Positions 25,905 to 32,784 of a stretch of 64,000 nucleotides of DNA are shown piece by piece. Each line of letters starts with the position of its first letter. Positions within the stretch are counted from its first letter, which is position 1. Source of the DNA: DAOUAT01 sp964551735. GTDB taxonomy: Bacteria > Chloroflexota > Anaerolineae > CG2-30-64-16. The DNA is taken from the NCBI GenBank assembly GCA_964551735.1, contig CAZKEF010000027.1:1-64000 (forward strand), written 5' to 3'. Both the position numbers and the translations under genes were made by a program. The notes under the pieces are model-generated. The model was not told the DNA's origin. It saw nothing but the letters and a program-made list of their open reading frames with translations, and made no database searches.

Positions 25905-27056
25905 TCAGCGCGCATACGGATCCGCTGCATCGCGCAGGCCGTCGCCCAGGAAGTTGAGCGCCAGCACCGCGATCACCACCGCCAGGGCCGGGGTGAGCAG
26001 CCAGGGCGCGGTGGCGATGGAGCGCAGCTCCTGCGCGTCCTGCAGCAGCACGCCCCAGCTCACCACCGGCTCGCGCAGGCCCAGCCCCAGGAAGCTCAGC
26101 GCCGTCTCCGACAGGATCATGCCGGGGATCGCCAGCGTGATGGAGGCGATGATGTGACTGGTGAACGCGGGCAGCATGTGACGCAGGATGATGCGCATCT
26201 GGCCCGCGCCGTCGAGCCGCGCGGCCATGACGAAATCCTCCTCGCGCAAGGAAAGAAACCGGCCGCGCACCACGCGCGCCAGCCCCGTCCACCCGATGAA
26301 CGAAAGGATGACCGTGATCGCCAGGTAGACGCGCTGCGGCGGCCAGGTCAGCGGCAGCGCCGCGGCCAGGCCCATCCAGAGCGGGATCGAAGGCACCGAG
26401 CGCAGGAACTCGATGAGGCGCTGGATGAGCGTGTCAATGAGGCCGCCGTAATAGCCCGACATGCCGCCCAACAGCACGCCCAGTATCAGGCTGAAAAAAA
26501 CGCCGACCAGGCCGATGGTCATCGAGGTGCGCGTGCCCAGGATGAGCCGGCTGAACAGATCGCGGCCCAGGCGGTCAGCCCCCAACAGATACATCGGCTG
26601 TCCTTCCGTGACCGGCCCGAAGAGGTGGCGGTCGCCGGGGAAGATCCCCAGGAACTTGTAGGGAACGCCGCGTACGAAGAACCCCAGATCAATCCGCTGC
26701 GTTGGATCCACCTGGAAGGTGCGCCGCATGGCCGCGGGGTCCACCTTGCTGGTGTAGCCTTCGACGTAAGCCTGCAAGCGACCTTCACGCACTTCGATGT
26801 GCAGCCGCTGCGGCGGCGCGTAGAGGTACTTCGCATCGGTCGTGACCGCGTTGAACGGCGCGATGAAGTCGGCCAGCAGCGCGATCAGGTAGACCAGCAG
26901 CACGATGATGCTGGAAACCAGCGCCACCTTGTGCTTGCGGAACTTCCACCAGACCAGCTTCCACTGCGGCGCGACGAAGACCTGCGCCTCGCGCTCCGCA
27001 ACCTCGCCTGCCTGACTCCTGCCCCCTGCCCCCTGCTTCCTGTCTGTAGATGTCAT
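25905..27056 (-). CDS. ABC transporter permease (OppC/DppC type)
   Basis: A 383-residue membrane protein. The BPD_transp_1 loop reads TGLARVVRGRFLSLREEDFV, and LLGADRLGRDLFSRLI is the OppC hallmark. The long soluble loop between the first and second membrane segment (about residues 70-150) is larger than usual. The N-terminal residues DRKQGAGGRSQAGE are encoded by a GGGGCAGG-rich repeat and are probably an insertion into the coding start. GGAGG lies six bases before the ATG. It partners the permease at 27070-28056. Confidence 0.92.
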   Translation of the reverse strand: MTSTDRKQGAGGRSQAGEVAEREAQVFVAPQWKLVWWKFRKHKVALVSSIIVLLVYLIALLADFIAPFNAVTTDAKYLYAPPQRLHIEVREGRLQAYVEGYTSKVDPAAMRRTFQVDPTQRIDLGFFVRGVPYKFLGIFPGDRHLFGPVTEGQPMYLLGADRLGRDLFSRLILGTRTSMTIGLVGVFFSLILGVLLGGMSGYYGGLIDTLIQRLIEFLRSVPSIPLWMGLAAALPLTWPPQRVYLAITVILSFIGWTGLARVVRGRFLSLREEDFVMAARLDGAGQMRIILRHMLPAFTSHIIASITLAIPGMILSETALSFLGLGLREPVVSWGVLLQDAQELRSIATAPWLLTPALAVVIAVLALNFLGDGLRDAADPYAR

Positions 27057-27069
27057 ACGGTCCCCTCCC

Positions 27070-28056
27070 TCATTGCAGCCGGATGCGCGGGTCGAGCCAC
27101 GCCAGCAGGATGTCCGACAGCAGCGTGCCGACGATGGTCAGCGCGCTGAGCAGCAGGATGATGGTGCCCGCCAGGTACATATCTTGCGACAGCAGCGAGC
27201 TGAGCAGGAGCGGACCGGTGGTCGGCAGGTTCACCACCACCGAGATGATGATCGAGCCAGAGACCAGGCCGGGCAGCAGCCAGCCCAGGGTTGAGACAAA
27301 CGGGTTGAGCGCCAGGCGGACCGGGTACTTCAGGATCACCTTCCATTCGGGCAGCCCCTTGGCGCGCGCGGTGACCACGTAGGGTTTGCGCAGCTCGTCC
27401 AGCAGGTTCGCCCGCATGGTGCGGATCAGCCCGGCGGTGCCTTCCAGTGCCAGCACCAGCACCGGCAGCCACAGGTGGCCCAGCAGATCGGCGACGCGCG
27501 CCCAGCTCCACGGCGCCTGGGCGAACTCCGACGAGAAGAGGCCGGTCATCGTCACCCCGAAATACTTAAAGGCGATGTAGAGCGCCACCAGCGCCACCAG
27601 GAAGCTGGGCACCGACACGCCGATGAAGCCGAGAAGGGTGAAGAAGTAGTCGCCCACCGAGTACTGCTTGACCGCCGAGTAGATGCCGATGGGGAAAGAG
27701 ATCAGCCAGGTGATCAGCACGCACAGCAGCGAGATCCAGACGGTCAGCCAGACCCGCTCCCAGATGATGGAGGACACCGGCAGCTTGTAGGAGAACGAGA
27801 TGCCGAAGTCCCCGCGCGTGATCACCCCCCAGATCCATTTGCCGTACTGCACCAGCACCGGCTGATCGAGCCCATACTGCGTGCGTAAGGCCTCCAGTGC
27901 CTCCTGCTGCACCGTCGCACCCGAAGCCGCCAGGGCCGAGATGTAGCTGGTGGCGAAATCGCCGGGGGGAAGCTGGATGATGACGAAAGCCACCACCGAG
28001 ACCAGGAGCAGCGTGACCAGCATCAAGAGGACGCGCTTGAGGATGTACTGGAGCAT
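27070..28056 (-). CDS. ABC transporter permease (OppB/DppB type)
   Basis: A 328-residue permease with six hydrophobic segments. The start MLQYILKRVLLMLVTLLLVS and the conserved TMRANLLDELRKPYVVTARA coupling loop are standard for OppB. ATG 28056 has AAAAGGAG upstream. It follows the binding-protein gene after a 40-base palindrome, an arrangement that usually gives less permease than binding protein. Confidence 0.93.
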   Translation of the reverse strand: MLQYILKRVLLMLVTLLLVSVVAFVIIQLPPGDFATSYISALAASGATVQQEALEALRTQYGLDQPVLVQYGKWIWGVITRGDFGISFSYKLPVSSIIWERVWLTVWISLLCVLITWLISFPIGIYSAVKQYSVGDYFFTLLGFIGVSVPSFLVALVALYIAFKYFGVTMTGLFSSEFAQAPWSWARVADLLGHLWLPVLVLALEGTAGLIRTMRANLLDELRKPYVVTARAKGLPEWKVILKYPVRLALNPFVSTLGWLLPGLVSGSIIISVVVNLPTTGPLLLSSLLSQDMYLAGTIILLLSALTIVGTLLSDILLAWLDPRIRLQ

Positions 28057-28092
28057 GGCGCACTCCTTTTTGGGGAATGGGGAAAGGACGGT

Positions 28093-28132
28093 CTCGACTG
28101 TCTTGGCGGCTCGAGCCGCCAAGACAGTCGAG
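28093..28132 (-). terminator. Perfect 40-base palindrome between binding-protein and permease genes
   Basis: The sequence from 28093 to 28132 equals its own reverse complement (CTCGACTGTC arm ends, TCGA centre). It is 14 bases past the binding-protein stop. There is no T-run, so it probably attenuates or protects the 3' end of the abundant binding-protein message. Confidence 0.65.
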
Positions 28133-28146
28133 AGAGAATTTGTTTG

Positions 28147-30177
28147 CTACTTGCCGAAGTACCAGGCGTACGGCCGGGCGATGAACGGATCGGTGTACGT
28201 CCAATCGGTGATCATCCGATCGGGCACGTTCTTCAGGCTGTTCTTGGCGACGCCGTAGCCATCGGCGGGCGTGCTGATGCCGAGGTTAGGGAAGAGATCA
28301 GCCGTCAGTTGCAGCATCTCGTTCACGGCCTTGATCTGGGCCTCGTAGGAGGGCGCCAGGAGCGCGTCGTCGTACTTCTGGATCAACGCCTTGACATCAG
28401 CGGGCGGCTCCTCGGCGTTCTCGGCCGTCTTGGTGTACCAGTTCTTCCAGGCCACGGCCCAGTTGGACTCGTAGTGCACCGGCGCGAAGTTGCGCGGATC
28501 CAGCAACGGGTTCAGGCCGCCTTCGCCGCCCCACAGGGTGGCATCGCTGTCGTTGTTGTCCTTGCGCTGGTAGAGCAGGTCGCGGGCTGAGTCCTTGTAC
28601 TCCACATTGATGCCCACGGCCTTCCAGTACTTCACCAACATGGCGCCGGCATCGCCCATATAGCCGCTGAGCTCCTTGGTGCCTTCCAGGATGAAGGCGA
28701 ATGGCGAACCATCGGGCGCGGTGCGGAAGCCGTCAGCGCCGGCCTTCATGCCGATCGTGTCCAACAGCTCGTTGGCCTTCTGCACGTCGTACTCGGTGTA
28801 CTGTGTCGCCAACTGCTCGTTGTAGAACGCGGTGCCCGCCAGCGGCGCGGGCTGCGCCGCTTGACCCTGGCTGACAAAGATCGTGTCAATCATCTCCTGC
28901 CGGTTGATGGCGTGGGACATGGCGATGCGGAAGTCCTTGTTCTGGAACACCGCGCGCTTGACCGGATCCTTGGAGGTCATGTTGAAGTGGATCGCCACGG
29001 TGTTCGATTGGCCCTTGGTGAGCGGCACCAGGCGATAGTCGCCCTTGGCCTGGTTGTCGAACAGCACCGGCTTGTTGGGATCGGTCGTGAAGCTGCGGGC
29101 CTGGTAGTCAATCTCGCCGTTGGTGGCCTTCAGCACTAGGGCCGAAACGTCCTGCACCACGTCCACGGTGAGCTTGTCAATGTACGGGTACTGGTTGCCT
29201 GCGGCGTCCACCTTCCAGTAGTAGGGGTTGCGGGTGAAGGTGAGCTGCGTCGCGTTGGGGCTGAAGCCTTTGTCCACGATCCAGGCGTAGATGTTCGGGC
29301 GCTTCTCATCCGACCAGACCGACTGGCAGTGCGCGCCCAACCGGGCATTGAAGAGCTCGGCCCACGTCTTGAAGCCGCCCTCCTGCACCATCTGGTCGAG
29401 CTTGGCCTTATCCACAAAGTTCGCATGATACTGCTTGGCGAAGTGCGCCGGACAACTGCTGACGTAGGCGCCCACCGGCGCGGCGAGCTGCTGCAGGAAG
29501 TAGGCGTACGGCGCGGCGAACTTGACCTTGAAGGTGTAATCATCAATCTTGGTGAACTGGCCGAACTCGCCCTTCACCTGGATCGAAGCGAAACCGGCCG
29601 GCTCCAGGTCCTTGTTCTGCGCCACCTCGGCCCACCACCACTCGATGTCGTTGGCGGTGTAGGGCTGGCCATCGGACCACTTGAGGCCCTTGCGCAGATA
29701 GAAGGTGAACTCGGTGCCATCCGGGCTGAGCTCGTACTTCTCGGCCAGGTTGGGCACGATCTCCTTGCCATCGGGCGACCAAGTGACCAGGTTGTCCACA
29801 CCGAACGTCTTGAAGAGCATGTTGTAGTCGGCCCCCTTCATGCCCATGCGCCAGTTGCCGCCGTACGCGCCCACCGAGGCGCCTTCGTAGACCAGCGGAT
29901 TTTCGGGCAGGCGCTCATCAACAGGCGGCAGCGTGCCGGCCTTGACCAGGTCGGTCAGCATGGGGGCTTCCTGGTACTTGGACGCAGGAGCGGCCGTGGG
30001 TTCCGGGGCCTTGGTTGGCTCAGGTGCAGTGGTGGCGGCCGGGGCCGCGGTCGGCTGGGCGGCCTCGGGCGCTTGTATCGGGGCTGACGCCGGCGTGGCC
30101 GTCGGCTGGCCGCAGGCTGTGATCAGCACTGCGACCACCATCAGGAGGGACAAGAGACGAACGACACGGGTATTCAT
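28147..30177 (-). CDS. Family 5 substrate-binding lipoprotein (Opp/Dpp type)
   Basis: A 676-residue exported solute-binding protein. The signal peptide ends at ITAC (lipobox, Cys near 22), then a Pro/Ala/Thr linker to about residue 70. The SBP_bac_5 core includes YELSPDGTEFTFYLRKGLKW and DIEWWW. It is the first gene of the lyase/GH88/GH130 operon and is preceded by AAGGAG. Its promoter is overlapped by a 24-base palindrome that also occurs partly at the GntR gene, so it should be repressed by that regulator until ligand appears. Cargo is inferred to be an uronic-acid-containing oligosaccharide. Confidence 0.93.
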   Translation of the reverse strand: MNTRVVRLLSLLMVVAVLITACGQPTATPASAPIQAPEAAQPTAAPAATTAPEPTKAPEPTAAPASKYQEAPMLTDLVKAGTLPPVDERLPENPLVYEGASVGAYGGNWRMGMKGADYNMLFKTFGVDNLVTWSPDGKEIVPNLAEKYELSPDGTEFTFYLRKGLKWSDGQPYTANDIEWWWAEVAQNKDLEPAGFASIQVKGEFGQFTKIDDYTFKVKFAAPYAYFLQQLAAPVGAYVSSCPAHFAKQYHANFVDKAKLDQMVQEGGFKTWAELFNARLGAHCQSVWSDEKRPNIYAWIVDKGFSPNATQLTFTRNPYYWKVDAAGNQYPYIDKLTVDVVQDVSALVLKATNGEIDYQARSFTTDPNKPVLFDNQAKGDYRLVPLTKGQSNTVAIHFNMTSKDPVKRAVFQNKDFRIAMSHAINRQEMIDTIFVSQGQAAQPAPLAGTAFYNEQLATQYTEYDVQKANELLDTIGMKAGADGFRTAPDGSPFAFILEGTKELSGYMGDAGAMLVKYWKAVGINVEYKDSARDLLYQRKDNNDSDATLWGGEGGLNPLLDPRNFAPVHYESNWAVAWKNWYTKTAENAEEPPADVKALIQKYDDALLAPSYEAQIKAVNEMLQLTADLFPNLGISTPADGYGVAKNSLKNVPDRMITDWTYTDPFIARPYAWYFGK

Positions 30178-30214
30178 AGGGTCTTCTCCTTGGGATGGGG
30201 ATAACCGGACAAAA

Positions 30215-30238
30215 TTGGTAGTAACCAGTTACTACCAA
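30215..30238. promoter_or_regulatory. Operator 1 for the GntR-type regulator
   Basis: A perfect 24-base palindrome, TTGGTAGTAAC-CA-GTTACTACCAA, directly at the expected transcription start of the binding-protein gene. The left half recurs exactly at 30328. This is the shape of a GntR-family operator. Confidence 0.8.
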
Positions 30239-30266
30239 CTCTATCATACATTCAGTCCGTTGTCAA
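30238..30266 (-). promoter_or_regulatory. Promoter of the oligosaccharide operon
   Basis: The minus strand reads TTGACA (30266-30261), 17 bases, then TAGAGT (30243-30238). The start point would fall inside operator 1. Confidence 0.65.
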
Positions 30267-30299
30267 TACCCAATCTGCATGTTCGCGCATGAATTAGAA

Positions 30300-30328
30300 T
30301 TGACAAGCGACCTAAGCCAGGATAGGAT
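30300..30328 (+). promoter_or_regulatory. Promoter of the GntR-type regulator gene
   Basis: TTGACA (30300-30305), a 17-base spacer and TAGGAT (30323-30328). Operator 2 begins at the end of the -10 box. Confidence 0.65.
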
Positions 30329-30346
30329 TGGTAGTAACCGGTATCA
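30328..30346. promoter_or_regulatory. Operator 2 for the GntR-type regulator (half-conserved)
   Basis: TTGGTAGTAACCGGTATCA repeats the left half and centre of operator 1. The right half is degenerate, suggesting weaker autoregulatory binding. Confidence 0.6.
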
Positions 30347-30381
30347 GACACCCAAGTCTTTCCAACCCGAGGACACGAATC

Positions 30382-31530
30382 ATGCTTGACGTTGACCGCA
30401 TCAAGGCAGAACTCGCCGCGCAGGGCCCCGCCCCGCTGCACTACCGCTTGCGCAGCGCGCTGCAAGCCCAGATCTTGGATAACACCCTCAGCCCCAACGA
30501 AGCGCTTCCCTCGGAACGCGCGTTGGAGGAGGAACTGGGGGTGAGCCGAACAACGATCCGCCAGGCCTTGCGCGGATTGGCCGAGGGCGGATTCGTGAAG
30601 CCGGTCGTCGGCGCGGGTAGCTTTGTGCTGGAGCCGCGCGCTGCCGCTCCCGAAGTGGCCGGGCTGGTCGGCGTGGTCGTCCCCGATCGTTATTTCTATG
30701 TGTATTACGCGCAGTTGGCGTCGGCCATCAATAACAGCTTGCGTGAAGCGGGATACCGGGTGGACATGAGCGTGCATGAGAGGCAGACGGAGAACCTGGC
30801 GCACATCGTGGACAGCTTGCTGGAGCAAGGGGCCGTCGGGCTGGCGCTTTGCCCGACCGACGATGAGGCGGTGCGGCCGATCCTCGACCGCCTGCACGCT
30901 CGCCGGGTGGCCCTGGTGATGATCGCGCGCTTGTGGGATTATAGCGATGCCGATTACGTGGGCGCAGACAACGAACGCATCGGCTACGAGGCGACCCGCC
31001 ACCTACTCGAGTTGGGCCATACGGGCATCGTGCACCTGACTGACGCGTACGGCTCGACCGCGCGGGGCCGGGCCGGCGGCTACGTGCGGGCCATGCAGGA
31101 AGCCGGCCTGACGCCCCGTATCCTCGTACCGGAGATGAAGGAGCACATCGGGTCGCTGGCCGACCTGCGCGGCTACCTGGCGCAGGACGGAGAACTGGCG
31201 GACATCTGTGCGGCGGTGGCGCGTCGGGAAGTCACCGGGGTTTTCTGCTTCAATGATGACATGGCAAGCTGGCTCCAGAAGGCGCTGCGCAGGTGCAACT
31301 TGGCTATGCCGCGGGACGTATCGCTGATCGGCGTGGATGATCTGCCCTACGCCGAGTTCTTCGATGCGCCATTGACGACCTTCGCGCTGCCGGGAGAGGA
31401 GATCGGCCGGCAGGCCGCAGACCTGCTGATCCGGCGGCTCAACGGCGAGCAATTCGCGCCGCAGCGGATCCGCGTGCCGGCGCGCTTCGTGCAGCGCCTT
31501 TCATCGGCCGCGCCGCCGTCGCCTTTATGA
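30382..31530 (+). CDS. GntR/LacI hybrid transcriptional regulator (AraR-like)
   Basis: 382 residues. The N-terminal winged helix of GntR type (LPSERALEEELGVSRTTIRQ) covers about residues 15-75. The C-terminal PBP1 effector domain of LacI type runs from VVGVVVPDRYFY to the end (CFNDDMASWLQ, VSLIGVDDLPYAEFF). This two-part design is that of AraR from Bacillus. It diverges from the oligosaccharide transporter operon, and two matching operators lie between them, so it most likely represses both until a sugar binds. ATG 30382 has GAGGA upstream. The effector is unknown. Confidence 0.9.
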   Translation: MLDVDRIKAELAAQGPAPLHYRLRSALQAQILDNTLSPNEALPSERALEEELGVSRTTIRQALRGLAEGGFVKPVVGAGSFVLEPRAAAPEVAGLVGVVVPDRYFYVYYAQLASAINNSLREAGYRVDMSVHERQTENLAHIVDSLLEQGAVGLALCPTDDEAVRPILDRLHARRVALVMIARLWDYSDADYVGADNERIGYEATRHLLELGHTGIVHLTDAYGSTARGRAGGYVRAMQEAGLTPRILVPEMKEHIGSLADLRGYLAQDGELADICAAVARREVTGVFCFNDDMASWLQKALRRCNLAMPRDVSLIGVDDLPYAEFFDAPLTTFALPGEEIGRQAADLLIRRLNGEQFAPQRIRVPARFVQRLSSAAPPSPL

Positions 31531-31674
31531 TGGCTTATTCCGTCGGCAAGAACACGCGAGAAGAGCACGCAAAGTCGCCGCGGCCGGCGGGCATAGCGTC
31601 GTGATATCCGATCTGCCCGGCTGCTGTGCATTCCTTTGCGGTCGGCCGCGGAGGATGGAGTGAGGTGAGGTATA

Positions 31675-31970
31675 ATGGGCCTCTGGAAACTTGGGAGGGA
31701 TGTGCCATTCAAGATAGACTTGTGGCGCTGCAAAAACACGCCCTACGATGTCGTGTCGCATGCTTCGAGCAGCGCTTGTTGGGCCAGGTGTTTGGTCGCG
31801 AGGAGTGGATCAGCAGCCCGGAGGATGTGGTCTTGAGCAAGCTCCTGTGGTATCGGGCCCCGCCCTCCCTGGGGCGGCAGTTCCAGCATGTGATCGAGGT
31901 GTACGAGATCCAGGAATCCCATCCCGAACAGGGATACCTGGAGCGCTGGGCGCGCCTTGGGCGTCGTTGA
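31675..31970 (+). pseudogene. Frameshifted remnant of a nucleotidyltransferase-like protein
   Basis: From 31675 one frame reads MGLWKLGRDVPFKIDLWRCK then NTPYD. From about 31760 the next frame reads FGREEWISSPEDVVLSKLLW and later QGYLERWARLGRR before a stop. Put together these follow a common bacterial family with 'FKvDlf...tpfD' and 'ispEDviLsKLlWyr...yLerWa', related to nucleotidyltransferase/AbiEii-type proteins in my recollection. The shift lies between 31745 and 31770. The N-terminal half of the family is missing. It sits in an otherwise gene-free stretch (31531-32175). Confidence 0.5.
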
Positions 31971-31978
31971 CTTAGAAT

Positions 31979-32090
31979 CTATCCGAAAACCGGGACAAGC
32001 ACCCTGAGCCCGTCGAAGGGTGCGGGTTTGTGCAGAGGACAGCGCTCCTTCGACAGGCTCAGGATAGCTGCCATGAGGGTTTCCGGATAG
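31979..32090. mobile_element. MITE-like 112-bp inverted-repeat element
   Basis: Terminal inverted repeats of 13 bases (31979-31991 CTATCCGAAAACC; 32078-32090, one mismatch) enclose a second inverted pair of 17 bases (32003-32019 CCTGAGCCCGTCGAAGG; 32047-32063, one mismatch). The arms are symmetrical, so the whole can fold into one long hairpin. The inner motif is a widely dispersed bacterial intergenic repeat. No target-site duplication is obvious. Confidence 0.6.
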
Positions 32091-32175
32091 GTACTTACTC
32101 GAACGAGTGAGGCTGGAAGCAGCCCGGCCGCTCGACAGGTAAGGCCGGAGCCGGGCCGGCGAAGACAAGGGAATT

Positions 32176-32499
32176 GTGCGCACGATCAACGAGTCAGACT
32201 GGAAGCTTCTTCGAGCGCTTCATCCGATCGCGCTTGAGCGCTTCTGCCAGCGCGCCCTCTCCGACATTGAAAGGCTGGCAGACGATGACGCCAAGACCAG
32301 TCATGAACGGTACCTGGCAATCCATGACCTGGTGCAGCGGCGCGATCGTGAGCTGGCAGATACCTTCAATGACCTGCGCAGGTCGACGGCCATAGAACAA
32401 TTGGCACACATGCGGGTCTTGAATTTGCTGACCGACGAAGAAATGGCACGTTTCAGCCCCGACACGCGCGAGATTATCCGGTTCCTCACAGGCCGGTGA
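32176..32499 (+). CDS. Conserved hypothetical protein, all-helical
   Basis: A 107-residue protein, rich in charged residues and predicted helical (for example LIRALERFCQ-like segments; ALERFCQRALSDIERLADDD). It starts at GTG 32176 with AAGGGA upstream. I recall very similar short proteins (MRTINESDWK...ALERFCQR...NDLRRSTA...LTDEE) in several phyla, all without known function. There is no signal peptide or membrane segment. It has no operon partner: upstream is the MITE-like element and downstream a gene fragment. Confidence 0.65.
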   Translation: MRTINESDWKLLRALHPIALERFCQRALSDIERLADDDAKTSHERYLAIHDLVQRRDRELADTFNDLRRSTAIEQLAHMRVLNLLTDEEMARFSPDTREIIRFLTGR

Positions 32500-32625
32500 T
32501 CGGTGCGGTGCATCCTTCGTGAATAGCAGCACAACGCTTTGGTCTTCCCGTTGCTGACCAGCGCGCCGGTCTGACCACCAATACCGATATGGGACCGACC
32601 CAGGGGCGCGACTGACTATCGCCCG

Positions 32626-32712
32626 GTGGACGAGACCGGCCGCTCATTCTTGACTGCGGCCATGCGCCAGATGAGCCTGAGTGCGCGGGCGCACATTTGC
32701 ACCTTGTGCTGC
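32626..32712 (+). pseudogene. Fragment of a Mg-chelatase-like (YifB/ComM) protein
   Basis: The reading VDETGRSFLTAAMRQMSLSA followed by RAH is close to the C-terminal 'lddaGraLLraAmrqmqlSARAyhrvLklaRTIAD' region of YifB/ComM AAA+ proteins. Reading frame and similarity are lost on both sides within about 30 codons. I see no other part of the gene in 32500-32784. It may be a decayed tail; chance similarity is not excluded. Confidence 0.3.
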
Positions 32713-32784
32713 GCCATAGCCGAAAGTTCGTTCGCGTTGGCGTTCAGCGGTGTGCGCGCTCTTGGGCCGGCGCGGCCGGGTCGC

